Shown here piece by piece: positions 9,901-17,063 of a stretch of DNA of 64,000 nucleotides. Below the pieces are notes generated by a model that was not told the DNA's origin, did no database searches, and worked only from the letters and a program-made list of their open reading frames with translations. The translations under genes were made by a program, and so were the position numbers. Numbering within the stretch: position 1 is the stretch's first letter; each line of letters starts with the position of its first letter. Location of the stretch: positions 233,741-297,740 of the forward strand of contig CAZCNS010000005.1 of assembly GCA_964500205.1 (NCBI GenBank). The letters are read 5' to 3'. The stretch is from UBA10329 sp964500205. GTDB taxonomy: Bacteria > Bacteroidota > Bacteroidia > UBA10329.

Positions 9901-10302
9901 GGAGTATCTAATCAGCAGGACCCGACATACACATTCCTTACTCACGGAGAATATGATATCCTTCTCACGGCCTCAAATGATTTCGGCTGTGAGGACACCA
10001 CCATGAAGCGGATCGAGGTGTTCTCCGATTTCCGGTTTTATATCCCCAACGCCTTCACACCCAACTCGGATGACCGCAACGAGAGCTTCTTTGGCAAGGG
10101 CGAAGGCATCATGGATTACAATATGCAGATCTACGACCGTTGGGGTAAGCTCATATTCGAATCGAACAGTCCACTGCTTCACTGGAATGGCAGCAGCAAC
10201 GGACAGGCGTGCCAGCAGGGGATGTACAACTACATTTTCAATATCCGCGACCTGAATCGCAACTGGCACCGCTACACCGGAGAGGTGTACTTGATCAGGT
10301 AA
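6931..10302 (+). CDS. Giant choice-of-anchor L / PKD-repeat surface protein, T9SS type B
   Basis: 1123 aa. The ATG at 6931 overlaps the upstream stop as ATGA, which fits translational coupling, and it opens directly into a signal peptide ending GHSANAQ. Residues about 25-250 match the choice-of-anchor L domain (GIPSGVLLSTG, FGSEEYPE, FTDGMVITIAGPG). A Calx-beta-like region follows (about 270-360), then eight PKD domains with W-x-[FL]-x-D signatures, and a type B T9SS sorting domain (YIPNAFTPNSDDRNE, YDRWGKLIF). Its architecture parallels the upstream gene, so the two may form one surface complex or be diverged duplicates. Probably cell-surface or secreted; function inferred from domains only. 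Confidence 0.92.
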   Translation: MILRGLSFILLCLTLGHSANAQLVVNPNATGEELVDLIVQDGIVVTNVLRTCPDGASGSFDGTASNVGIPSGVLLSTGLANSTIGPNNSTGAGGACFGAPGNPDVEAVAGGSTFDACILEFDIVPTCADIEMTFVFGSEEYPENINNEFTDGMVITIAGPGFTGNQNIALVPGTTTPVSVGTVNQSNNNAYYVNNNGGASVQFDGFTTPITAAVTVTPCERYRIKVAVADGADCVFNSGVFVQENSMDCGVDIAVVTDYTAPDLQPIKGCRNYDIEFCRQGSTADPYNMNVIFAGNAINGVDFEVLADAVSFAPGEQCQTMSIVPIADGLFQGEKELLVIYDAISGNCTVQDTIIVTILDEQGLVPDFYFNDVCDGNTVFLNNATTINPPAAATAFFWRLGDGTETDAYNTSRLYDAPGTYDVWLIAASTDGCTDSIVKQITVYDYPEASFTLGGDICLGVLAEFTNTSTDPSNDNVGAVSWNFGDGVSASTWDATHIYSLPDTFPVVLSVSTETLGCTDEYRDTIIVSPAIFTDFIFSNVCLGNEVNFINQSIGQGDFEWDFDDGSAFNDETSPSYLYSYADTFNVRLVGISPSGCNDTTVKQVFVFDAPTADFMANSVCANVLAQYDNLSQPPTMGTLASWFWLFSDGTSASAFSPAKAFPGPGDYEATLIVYSSNLSCSDTVTRPITIFPVPDADFTVSNTCLGSPLEPDNLTTGEVANWSWDFGDGSLVSNVQNPSYLYQDNGFYNVRLSVVSSTGCRDSVMRPVIIYSLPQAQFGSFVVCEGLPTVFYNQSEIGFPDNIIQWQWNFGDGSAPELAVNPQHVYDDGGIYQVTLAVTSGNGCVDSVTAPVEVWYRPDIDVIITATEGCPPLCPQFFDASTIGDGSIVQWTWNFGDLNTSNNRNAQHCYLEGGMLNSRFYDVSLRAVSDNGCADTLILPAHIELYPTPRADFTWSPDSVSMFDPRVYFEDLSVGPDFWDWDFGDPLNNGVSNQQDPTYTFLTHGEYDILLTASNDFGCEDTTMKRIEVFSDFRFYIPNAFTPNSDDRNESFFGKGEGIMDYNMQIYDRWGKLIFESNSPLLHWNGSSNGQACQQGMYNYIFNIRDLNRNWHRYTGEVYLIR

Positions 10303-10370
10303 TACCGCTTAGGACGGTATTCGGCCTAAAACCTTTTTTTTGCACCCGCTTAATTCAAACAGCAGATCAA

Positions 10371-11228
10371 TTGCACACACTCACCCCTCAGCAGAAGGTG
10401 CTCTACGATAACGCATCGCTCGCCTGCGGGAAAGTGATGACCCAGACCTACAGCACCTCCTTCTCCCTTGCTGTGAGGTTGCTGAACGAGGATCTGCGCG
10501 ATTCCGTTCATTCCATCTATGGTTTTGTCCGCTTGGCAGATGAGATCGTGGACTCTTTTCATGACGCGCCCAAACGCCAATTGTTGGACCGTCTGCGCCA
10601 CGACACCTATCGGGCCATTGAAGAGGGGATCTGTCTCAATCCGCTGCTCAATGGCTTTCAGCAGACGGTGAACCGTTACGGCATAGACCGTAATCTCATC
10701 GACACCTTTCTGCACAGCATGGAAATGGATCTTGACCGCAAGACGTACGACCGTGCGAGCTATGAGACCTACATTCTCGGTTCGGCAGAAGTGGTGGGCC
10801 TCATGTGCCTCAAGGTTTTCTGTGAGGGGAATGATGCGCTCTATGAGGATCTGAAAGCTCCTGCGATGCGGCTCGGTGCGGCTTTTCAGAAGATCAATTT
10901 CCTGCGTGACCTCGGTACGGATCACCTGAAGCTCGGCCGCTCCTACTTTCCAGACCTCGACCCTCACAACTTCAACGATGAGGCCAAGCAGCGCATAGAG
11001 GCAGAGATCCTGGCCGATTTCGAGGCAGGACTCGCGGGAATTGTCAGATTGCCCCGCAAGGCCCGTTTCGGGGTTTATGTGGCATACGTGTACTACATGG
11101 CCCTTTTCAAGAAGATAACCGGCCTGAGGGCGGCCAATGTGCTTCAGGAGCGCATACGCATCTCCGATGGCCGCAAGGCATCGTTGTTGGTGCATTCCTA
11201 TGTTAGGCACCGCCTCGACCTGATCTGA
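10371..11228 (+). CDS. crtB: Phytoene/squalene synthase family protein
   Basis: About 285 aa from a TTG at 10371; the frame is open further upstream into the preceding gene, but family members begin near the LYDNASLACGK segment. The two Asp-rich prenyl-diphosphate sites are present: DEIVD (about residues 57-61) and DLGTD followed by GRSYFPDLD. YSTSFSLAVRLL and YGFVR are typical of bacterial CrtB. It joins two geranylgeranyl diphosphates into phytoene, the first committed carotenoid step. It lies two genes upstream of crtZ, but no desaturase or cyclase gene is in this window. The start codon is the least certain part. Confidence 0.9.
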   Translation: MHTLTPQQKVLYDNASLACGKVMTQTYSTSFSLAVRLLNEDLRDSVHSIYGFVRLADEIVDSFHDAPKRQLLDRLRHDTYRAIEEGICLNPLLNGFQQTVNRYGIDRNLIDTFLHSMEMDLDRKTYDRASYETYILGSAEVVGLMCLKVFCEGNDALYEDLKAPAMRLGAAFQKINFLRDLGTDHLKLGRSYFPDLDPHNFNDEAKQRIEAEILADFEAGLAGIVRLPRKARFGVYVAYVYYMALFKKITGLRAANVLQERIRISDGRKASLLVHSYVRHRLDLI

Positions 11229-11260
11229 CGCATCGCAGCATCTTGGGCGTCTGAATGCCC

Positions 11261-11268
11261 GATCTTTG
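11261..11268 (+). promoter_or_regulatory. Possible -7 element before the crt-linked small gene
   Basis: GATCTTTG (7 of 8 to TAnnTTTG) lies 4 nt before the ATG at 11273. It supports that start over the upstream in-frame ATG at 11255 and predicts a leaderless message. Confidence 0.4.
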
Positions 11269-11272
11269 CACC

Positions 11273-11752
11273 ATGAGACCGCTGTTGATCCTCCTACTCG
11301 TATTGCCTGTGCAGCTCATCGCTCAGGAAGAGCTGCTCAAAGAGGTCAGAAAGGCAGTGGCCGTTATTTTTGACGATGAGGAGGCCAGCAGGCGGATGTC
11401 ATCGCGTTTTGCAGATGCGGATGTTTCGACCAGTCCCGTGCTGATGGGATACAAGGGTGCGGTGATAATGGCACAGGGAAAGCACTCCGCCAACCCGCTC
11501 ACCAAGCTCCGCACCTTTAACGAGGGCCGCGCACTGCTCGACACGGCCATTGTGCGCGAGCCAAAGAGTGTGGAACTGCGCTTCCTGCGCTTGTCCATTC
11601 AGGTCAATGTACCCCGCATTCTCGGTTACAGCTCGCAGGTGGCAGAGGATAGGGCGTTCATAGACCGCAACCTGGGGTCTGTACACAGCGATGACTTCAG
11701 GCAGCGTGTCACTAATTTCATAGCCAAGGCCGAGGAACAGGGAAAACTCTGA
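11273..11752 (+). CDS. Small secreted protein between crtB and crtZ, unknown function
   Basis: 159 aa. The chosen ATG gives a clean signal peptide (MRPLLILLLVLPVQLIAQ); an in-frame ATG 18 nt upstream would add six residues before it. The mature part is mostly helical and polar, with a segment like a TPR-type helical pair (ALLDTAIVREPKSVELRFLR), and no cysteine or catalytic motif. Its stop overlaps the crtZ start by one base (TGATG), so it is translated with crtZ. The location in the carotenoid operon suggests a role in pigment location or envelope, but this is inference only. I do not recognise a named family. Confidence 0.8.
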   Translation: MRPLLILLLVLPVQLIAQEELLKEVRKAVAVIFDDEEASRRMSSRFADADVSTSPVLMGYKGAVIMAQGKHSANPLTKLRTFNEGRALLDTAIVREPKSVELRFLRLSIQVNVPRILGYSSQVAEDRAFIDRNLGSVHSDDFRQRVTNFIAKAEEQGKL

Positions 11753-12213
11753 TGATCGGGAACATACTCATACCGATGCTCATCACCGTGGCCGCGTTCT
11801 GGGCCATGGAGTTTGTGGCTTGGGCGGCCCACAAGTATGTGATGCACGGCATCGGCTGGTCTATGCACCGCGACCATCACCAGCCAACAGGCAGGGCTTT
11901 TCAGCGCAACGACCTCTTCGCACTCATCTTCGCCATTCCGAGCTGGTTGTTCATGATGTTCGGGGTGATGGGCGGCTGCGACTGGCGGCTGTATGTCGGC
12001 ATCGGCATACTGCTCTATGGCATTGCTTACGTCACGGTGCATGAGGTCATCATCCACAACCGATGGAACCTACGGAGAAAGATCCGTCATCCGTATCTCC
12101 AAGGGTTGGCAAGAGCGCATTTTGCGCATCACAGGCACAAGGAGAAGGAGGAAGGGGAATGCTTTGGCATGCTGGTGGTGCCGAAGAAGTTCTTCCGCAG
12201 CTCCGAAGGCTGA
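11752..12213 (+). CDS. crtZ: Beta-carotene hydroxylase (fatty acid hydroxylase superfamily)
   Basis: 153 aa, the normal size for CrtZ. The histidine boxes of the di-iron membrane hydroxylases are visible: HKYVMH (about residues 27-32), HRDHH (39-43), and HFAHHRH near residue 127, with a further HEVIIH. There are several hydrophobic membrane segments. The enzyme adds the 3-hydroxyl groups to beta-ionone rings, giving zeaxanthin. The start overlaps the preceding stop. The gene ends one base from the convergent DUF445 gene. Confidence 0.93.
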   Translation: MIGNILIPMLITVAAFWAMEFVAWAAHKYVMHGIGWSMHRDHHQPTGRAFQRNDLFALIFAIPSWLFMMFGVMGGCDWRLYVGIGILLYGIAYVTVHEVIIHNRWNLRRKIRHPYLQGLARAHFAHHRHKEKEEGECFGMLVVPKKFFRSSEG

Positions 12214-12214
12214 A

Positions 12215-12811
12215 TCATTGCCCCCAGCTGACCATCGCCACCTGTACCAGCCCGATCAGGAACCCTACGATGGCACCGATGTACTCGATGAACTTGAACT
12301 CCTTCTTCAGCAGCTTCATTATCAGCCCTTCAAGCTTTTCGGAAGGCAGCTGAGAGACCCGCTCACGGATGATCTCCTCCACATTGAACCGCTCTTCGAG
12401 ATTCTCCATGTAGTGGTCGATGACCTGAGGCACGCTCACTTCAACCTCCTCCATCAGCTGACCTTTCATCTTGGCCTTGCGCTTGTCGCTGAATAGCAGG
12501 CCAGTGATAGGATACTGCTTTGGAAATTTGACATTGAGGAAGTAGTCGATCTTAGCTTCCACTATCTGATTGATGCTCAGGAGATTTTCCGGATTGTGCA
12601 TCCGCTCCCTCAGGTCATCGCTCGAGAGCAGTTCCTCGGCCACCATCTTGCCTATCTTCTCTGCCACCTCGCGCTGGTTTTTTGGGAAAATGCCTTGGAT
12701 CTTGAAGAACCGGAAGTCCCAAGGCTCTTTCGGATAGAAAAGCATTTTCACCGCCAGGAAGTTGGTGAACCATCCTACGATGGCAGCTATGATCGGAAGT
12801 GTCCAGAGCAT
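12215..12811 (-). CDS. DUF445 family membrane protein
   Basis: 198 aa from the ATG at 12811; a TTG at 12838 would add nine residues but overlaps a promoter-like TACTTTG, so I prefer the ATG. One N-terminal membrane segment containing GWFTNFLAVKMLF, the DUF445 hallmark, is followed by a long amphipathic helical region (EKIGKMVAEELLS, with paired Glu/Lys) and a C-terminal membrane segment (IEYIGAIVGFLIGLVQ). This is a short, two-membrane-segment member of the family (YheB-like). Function is not established. It faces crtZ tail to tail. Confidence 0.85.
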   Translation of the reverse strand: MLWTLPIIAAIVGWFTNFLAVKMLFYPKEPWDFRFFKIQGIFPKNQREVAEKIGKMVAEELLSSDDLRERMHNPENLLSINQIVEAKIDYFLNVKFPKQYPITGLLFSDKRKAKMKGQLMEEVEVSVPQVIDHYMENLEERFNVEEIIRERVSQLPSEKLEGLIMKLLKKEFKFIEYIGAIVGFLIGLVQVAMVSWGQ

Positions 12812-12917
12812 GGTTCTCAGCTTGCGGGGCAGGCGCAAAGTACGGTCATCTGAATAAAGCCCCGCATGACGCAGGTCTGTATTCAGCAGATGACCTCACT
12901 GCTTTCCTCGTACTGCA

Positions 12918-12925
12918 TACATTTG
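12918..12925 (+). promoter_or_regulatory. -7 promoter element of the Ntn-hydrolase gene
   Basis: TACATTTG is an exact TAnnTTTG match, 56 nt before the ATG at 12982. Confidence 0.5.
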
Positions 12926-12981
12926 GCCGTGATATGACTGACCGATTACGACCAGTCATCCAATCAGAAAGAATATAGCAG

Positions 12982-14031
12982 ATGAAAAATCGGAACAACT
13001 TGATCGCCCTGACCGCGATGGTGGGCGCACTTATGCTGACACCTTTGCTCACAGATGCCTGCACACGTGTGGTTTACAAGGGGCCGAACAACACCGTGAT
13101 CACAGGTCGCACTATGGATTTCTCCATAGAGATACCTGCAAATCTTTGGGTTTTTCCGCGCGGCATGAAACGTAACGGAGAAGTCGGTCCCAACTCCATC
13201 ACCTGGACATCCAAGTATGGCAGCCTTGCCACCAGTTCGTGGGATATTGCCACCTCTGACGGAATGAACGAGAAGGGTCTCGTGGCCAACCTGCTCTGGC
13301 TTGTGGCCTCGGAGTATCCAGCATTCAAGAAGGACGGAGACCGAAAGGGACTCGCCATATCCATGTGGGCGCAGTACGTGCTCGATAATTTCGCAACGGT
13401 GCAAGAAGCCGTAAATGAGATGCGCAAGGAGTCGTTTGCGGTGGTGTCAGACTTCATACCGGGCACCGACAAGTTCACCACCGTACACCTCTCCATCTCC
13501 GATGCCACAGGCGACAATGCCATCTTCGAGTACATCGGAGGTAAGTTGGTGATTCACCACGACCCTTCCTATATCGTAATGACCAATGACCCGGCCTATG
13601 CCGAGCAGCTTGCCGTTGGAAAGTATTGGGAGGGAATTCCCGGTAAAACGTTTCTCCCCGGATCGGTCACCTCATCAGACCGTTTCGTACGTGCCTCTTT
13701 CTTCATCAACGCCATTCCGCAGACGGACAATACCCGCGTAGCCATTGCCGGTGTGTTCAGTGTGATCCGAAATGTGTCTGTGCCTTACGGGTTCTCCATT
13801 GAAGGCTTCCCCAATCTTTCCACCACCCAATGGAGATCCGTGGCAGACCAGAAGAACCTTGTCTATTACTTCGAGACGGCACTTACCCCCAACACATTCT
13901 GGGTGGATCTGCGAAAACTTGATTTCAATGGGCCTGTCCGCAAGCTAGGTGTCTCAGAAAGCATGATGTATGCCGGAGACGCTTCTGCCGAGTTTGTCAA
14001 CTCAGAGCCTTTCAAATTCATAGGGATATGA
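12982..14031 (+). CDS. Linear amide C-N hydrolase, choloylglycine hydrolase family
   Basis: 349 aa. A signal peptide ends just before Cys27 (LLTDACTRVVY), which becomes the N-terminal nucleophile of the mature Ntn-hydrolase, as in penicillin V acylase and bile salt hydrolase. The following TGRTMDF supplies the conserved Arg and Asp. Conserved SDGMNEKGL and the mid-protein NDP segment fit the family. Expected to cleave linear amides such as N-acyl homoserine lactones, bile salts or penicillin V in the periplasm; the substrate cannot be told from sequence. The stop overlaps the next start (ATGA). Confidence 0.93.
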   Translation: MKNRNNLIALTAMVGALMLTPLLTDACTRVVYKGPNNTVITGRTMDFSIEIPANLWVFPRGMKRNGEVGPNSITWTSKYGSLATSSWDIATSDGMNEKGLVANLLWLVASEYPAFKKDGDRKGLAISMWAQYVLDNFATVQEAVNEMRKESFAVVSDFIPGTDKFTTVHLSISDATGDNAIFEYIGGKLVIHHDPSYIVMTNDPAYAEQLAVGKYWEGIPGKTFLPGSVTSSDRFVRASFFINAIPQTDNTRVAIAGVFSVIRNVSVPYGFSIEGFPNLSTTQWRSVADQKNLVYYFETALTPNTFWVDLRKLDFNGPVRKLGVSESMMYAGDASAEFVNSEPFKFIGI

Positions 14032-14459
14032 GTACCGGGGCCATGAAGCGGTTTGAGCTTTCGGTGTTTTACATCCTCTCCGGATTCATTGCGCTGTATA
14101 TAGCTGTCGAGGTCATAGAACTTGCCTATCAGTTCGGTAAGGCACTGCTTGCGGGCGGAGGTGACAGCGGTAGGCTGCTCATCACCAAGGAGCAGACAGG
14201 AAGGGTGATTCCAGTATTCTTCAACATCCTCATTGCTATCGAACTCATAGACACTTTCAACATTTATGTGAAGGAGCACAGCATCAAGGTTCAGAGCATT
14301 CTGCTCATCGGACTTATTGCTGTTGGTCGCAAGTTGCTTGTGCTTGACATTGGCCATGCTGATGGTCTCAGCAATATCGGTTTGGCGGCCATCATCCTGG
14401 CGCTTTCCGTGGGGTATTTCCTCATCAAAAAACTCGATCAGGCCACGGGGTCGCATTGA
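14028..14459 (+). CDS. PsiE-like phosphate-starvation membrane protein
   Basis: 143 aa with four hydrophobic helices. The pattern of a first membrane helix, then VIPVFFNILIAIELIDTF, ILLIGLIAVGRKLLVLD and a last helix is that of the PsiE/DUF family of phosphate-starvation-inducible proteins. Biochemical function is unknown. The ATG overlaps the upstream hydrolase stop by 4 bp, suggesting co-translation. An alternative ATG lies at 14043. Confidence 0.8.
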   Translation: MSTGAMKRFELSVFYILSGFIALYIAVEVIELAYQFGKALLAGGGDSGRLLITKEQTGRVIPVFFNILIAIELIDTFNIYVKEHSIKVQSILLIGLIAVGRKLLVLDIGHADGLSNIGLAAIILALSVGYFLIKKLDQATGSH

Positions 14460-14527
14460 TGATGCCTTCTGACCATCATCAGGTCATCCCTTCATAAGGA
14501 GAGGCCGAATCTGTGTAATTGTTTCGC

Positions 14528-14535
14528 GACCTTCG
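14528..14535 (+). promoter_or_regulatory. Possible -7 element, TonB-C-like gene
   Basis: GACCTTCG lies 4 nt before the ATG at 14540, and the CACC spacer is the same as before the ATG at 11273. Two mismatches to TAnnTTTG make it weak alone. Confidence 0.3.
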
Positions 14536-14539
14536 CACC

Positions 14540-15079
14540 ATGAGGTTCATGGTCGTCATACTTGTTGGCAGTGCATTTTTCACGTATATCGGCACTTCGC
14601 ACGCCCAGCACACACTCATTCAGAAGGATGGGACGCATCTCAAGGGCGAGCTGAAATGGGTGAAGGGCAGTGTGGTCAACTTCTACAGTAATGGACGGCC
14701 GCTGGAAATGGACATCAGCACGGTGCGCACCATTCACTTCTACGACTCAGATGCTAAGGCCGAACCCGTGATGTCTGAGACACGCAAGGTTTTCAACAGC
14801 GGATTCGACCGCATCGAGTATATCATGGACGGCCGCAGCATGACCAAGTTCCCGAAGATCGTCATAGGGCAGGCGGCCAGTGGTGTGGTGGTGGTCGATG
14901 TGGCGATTGACAAGTACGGTAATGTGATCTCAGCCGAGCCGGGCGCGGCAGGCTCGAAGACCACAGACGACAAGTACCTTTTCTACAAAGCGAAGTTCGC
15001 CTGTCAAGAGGCCAAGTTCGACACGTACTCCACCGCACCGCTGCGCACGGAGGGTAAGATCTTCGTTGTTTTCAAATAA
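14540..15079 (+). CDS. Secreted protein with TonB C-terminal-like domain
   Basis: 179 aa. The ATG at 14540 gives a signal peptide (MRFMVVILVGSAFFTYIGTSHAQ). Residues about 25-80 contain a beta-rich segment (HTLIQKDGTHLKGELKWVKG) of the kind seen in Bacteroidota proteins that sense or bind envelope material. The C-terminal about 75 residues (SGVVVVDVAIDKYGNVISAEPG, ending FVVFK) match the TonB/energy-transducer C-terminal fold, but there is no N-terminal membrane anchor with a proline-rich linker, so this is not a functional TonB. The gene lies 8 bp upstream of murI and is probably co-transcribed. Confidence 0.78.
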   Translation: MRFMVVILVGSAFFTYIGTSHAQHTLIQKDGTHLKGELKWVKGSVVNFYSNGRPLEMDISTVRTIHFYDSDAKAEPVMSETRKVFNSGFDRIEYIMDGRSMTKFPKIVIGQAASGVVVVDVAIDKYGNVISAEPGAAGSKTTDDKYLFYKAKFACQEAKFDTYSTAPLRTEGKIFVVFK

Positions 15080-15087
15080 AAGGACAG

Positions 15088-15906
15088 ATGAAAGGCCCCA
15101 TCGGTGTGTTCGACTCGGGCTACGGTGGACTCACCGTGCTGCGTGCCCTGACAGATGCCCTGCCGCAATACGACTATCTCTACTTGGGTGATAATGCCCG
15201 AACGCCTTATGGCACACGCTCGTTCGATACGGTTTATCAGTACACCCTCGAATGTGTGAAGCATCTTTTCTCAGAAGGATGCCCACTGGTCATCGTGGCC
15301 TGCAACACGGCCTCAGCCAAGGCGCTGCGCACCATCCAGCAGCGCGACCTCCCGATTATGGCCTCGGGGCTGCGAGTGCTTGGAGTGATACGCCCAACAG
15401 CCGAGGTGATTGGCCAACATTCGATGACGGGTCATATCGGGGTGCTGGGCACCAGCGGCACCGTCAGTTCTGGCTCCTATCCCATCGAGATAGCCAAGTT
15501 CTTTCCCGATGTGACCGTTCATCAGCAGGCATGCCCCATGTGGGTGCCTTTAGTGGAAAGCAACGAGCATCTTGGGCCCGGGGCTGATTTTTTCGTGAGA
15601 AAGTACATTGATGAACTGCTGGCACAGGAACCGCACATCGACACGCTTCTGCTCGGATGCACCCATTACCCGCTTCTCTTGGAGAAGATCAAGGGATGCG
15701 CACCCGAAGGAATGACGGTTGTGCAACAGGGCAGCATCGTGGCTTCGAGCCTCACCGACTACCTCTGCAGACACCCTGAAATGGCCGAACGCCTCTCTAC
15801 TGGCGATAGCCGCAGATTCCTCACCACAGACGATGCCGCCACATTCTCAGAGAAGGCAAGGGTCTTCTTTGGCGAAGATGTGCTTGCAGAACATTTGAGT
15901 CTTTAG
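15088..15906 (+). CDS. murI: Glutamate racemase
   Basis: 272 aa. It converts L- to D-glutamate for peptidoglycan. The catalytic cysteines are visible: Cys72 in VACNTASA and Cys191 in GCTHYP; FDSGYGGLTVL and GDNARTPYG are substrate-binding segments. An AAAGGACAG before the ATG is one of few purine-rich ribosome-binding-like sequences in the window. The gene ends 2 bp from the convergent carbonic anhydrase gene. Confidence 0.97.
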   Translation: MKGPIGVFDSGYGGLTVLRALTDALPQYDYLYLGDNARTPYGTRSFDTVYQYTLECVKHLFSEGCPLVIVACNTASAKALRTIQQRDLPIMASGLRVLGVIRPTAEVIGQHSMTGHIGVLGTSGTVSSGSYPIEIAKFFPDVTVHQQACPMWVPLVESNEHLGPGADFFVRKYIDELLAQEPHIDTLLLGCTHYPLLLEKIKGCAPEGMTVVQQGSIVASSLTDYLCRHPEMAERLSTGDSRRFLTTDDAATFSEKARVFFGEDVLAEHLSL

Positions 15907-15908
15907 GC

Positions 15909-16430
15909 TCATTCCTCATCGGTGAACCAGCCGCTGTACATCACATAGTTCGATGCTACCTTTTGCATCATCTCTTCCGCCTTCTGCGGGTCGAGGTTCT
16001 TGACCTTGCGTGCTGGCATGCCTGCATAGATGGAATAGCTCTCGACCACCGTTCCCTCCAGCACCACCGCCCCAGCGGCAATGATGGAGTGAGAGTGAAC
16101 AATTACCCCGTCCATCACAATGGCACCCATGCCTACCAGCACGTTGTCGTGGATCGTGCAGCCGTGCACAAGCGCGTTGTGGCCTATGGAAACATCATTG
16201 CCGATGGTCGTGGCCGCTTTCTGATAAGTGCAATGGATCACTGCCCCGTCCTGAACATTCACCCGCTGGCCCATGCGTATCGTATTTACATCACCCCGCA
16301 CCACGGCATTGAACCAGACACTGCAAGCATCGCCCATCACTACATCGCCCACTACAGTGGCGTTGTCAGCAATAAAGCAGTCTTTTCCGAATTGGGGGGC
16401 GATTCCTTTGACAGGTCTGATGAGTGGCAT
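15909..16430 (-). CDS. Gamma-carbonic anhydrase family hexapeptide protein
   Basis: 173 aa from the ATG at 16430, which is supported by a -7-like element 4 nt upstream; a start at 16463 would add eleven residues. The left-handed beta-helix hexapeptide pattern is clear, and the metal-binding histidines occur in VIHCTYQK, IGHNALVHGCTI and nearby. Glu-poor loops are typical of the YrdA/PaaY-type members, many of which lack strong carbonic anhydrase activity. Cytoplasmic trimer expected. Confidence 0.92.
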   Translation of the reverse strand: MPLIRPVKGIAPQFGKDCFIADNATVVGDVVMGDACSVWFNAVVRGDVNTIRMGQRVNVQDGAVIHCTYQKAATTIGNDVSIGHNALVHGCTIHDNVLVGMGAIVMDGVIVHSHSIIAAGAVVLEGTVVESYSIYAGMPARKVKNLDPQKAEEMMQKVASNYVMYSGWFTDEE

Positions 16431-16434
16431 GTGG

Positions 16435-16442
16435 CAAAGATG
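16435..16442 (-). promoter_or_regulatory. Possible -7 element of the gamma-CA gene
   Basis: On the minus strand CATCTTTG (7 of 8) is 4 nt before the ATG at 16430. Confidence 0.4.
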
Positions 16443-16462
16443 CACACCATTGAAGCGGTACA

Positions 16463-16470
16463 TACCTTCG
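16463..16470 (+). promoter_or_regulatory. -7-like element of the DUF3109 gene
   Basis: TACCTTCG lies 4 nt before the ATG at 16475. Together with the element at 16435 it makes a compact divergent promoter region. Confidence 0.4.
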
Positions 16471-16474
16471 CGCC

Positions 16475-17059
16475 ATGTTCGCCATCAAGCAAACGCTCGT
16501 CTCAGAAGATCTTCTGGAAAAACATTTCGTCTGTGATCTCGGTGCTTGCAAGGGAGCCTGCTGCGTGAAAGGAGATTCGGGTGCTCCGCTGCTTCAAGAA
16601 GAAGTGCCGATACTTGAACGCATCCTGCCCGTTGTGCTGCCCTACATGGACGAAGCTGGCCGAAAGGCAGTGGCGGATAAGGGAGTGGCCGAGGTGGACA
16701 GTGATGGAGACATCGGCACCACGCTGATTCCTGATGGTAGGTGCGCCTTCGCCACCATAGACAAATGGGGCATGGTGAGCTGCACCATAGAACGGGCTCA
16801 CAGAGACGGCAAGGTCGATTGGAAAAAACCTGTGTCGTGTCACCTGTACCCGGTGCGGGTAAAACCCTTCGAGGGCTTCGAGGCCGTGAACTACGATAGG
16901 TGGGACATCTGCAAGGCTGCACGCGTCTGTGGCGACAAGCATCAGGTGCCTTTGTACCGATTTGTGAAGGATGCGCTTATCCGCAGGTTCGGGCAGGAAT
17001 GGTTCGATGAGTTGGAGGCGGTGGACAGGGAGCTTCGCAGGTCGCTCGATAATGAATGA
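16475..17059 (+). CDS. DUF3109 family protein (cysteine-cluster)
   Basis: 194 aa. Cysteines in CDLGACKGACC (about residues 20-30), CAFATIDKWGMVSC, SCHLYPVRV and WDICKAARVC are characteristic of DUF3109, a family related to the YkgJ zinc/iron-cluster proteins. The family is widespread in Bacteroidota and its function is unknown; metal binding is likely. It is followed directly by the remnant toxin gene on the other strand. Confidence 0.9.
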   Translation: MFAIKQTLVSEDLLEKHFVCDLGACKGACCVKGDSGAPLLQEEVPILERILPVVLPYMDEAGRKAVADKGVAEVDSDGDIGTTLIPDGRCAFATIDKWGMVSCTIERAHRDGKVDWKKPVSCHLYPVRVKPFEGFEAVNYDRWDICKAARVCGDKHQVPLYRFVKDALIRRFGQEWFDELEAVDRELRRSLDNE

Positions 17060-17063
17060 GCAA

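Noticed and set aside
14457..14481. Inverted repeat TGATGATG / CATCATCA after the PsiE-like gene
   Set aside because: AT-moderate 8-bp stem without a following T tract; may be chance.
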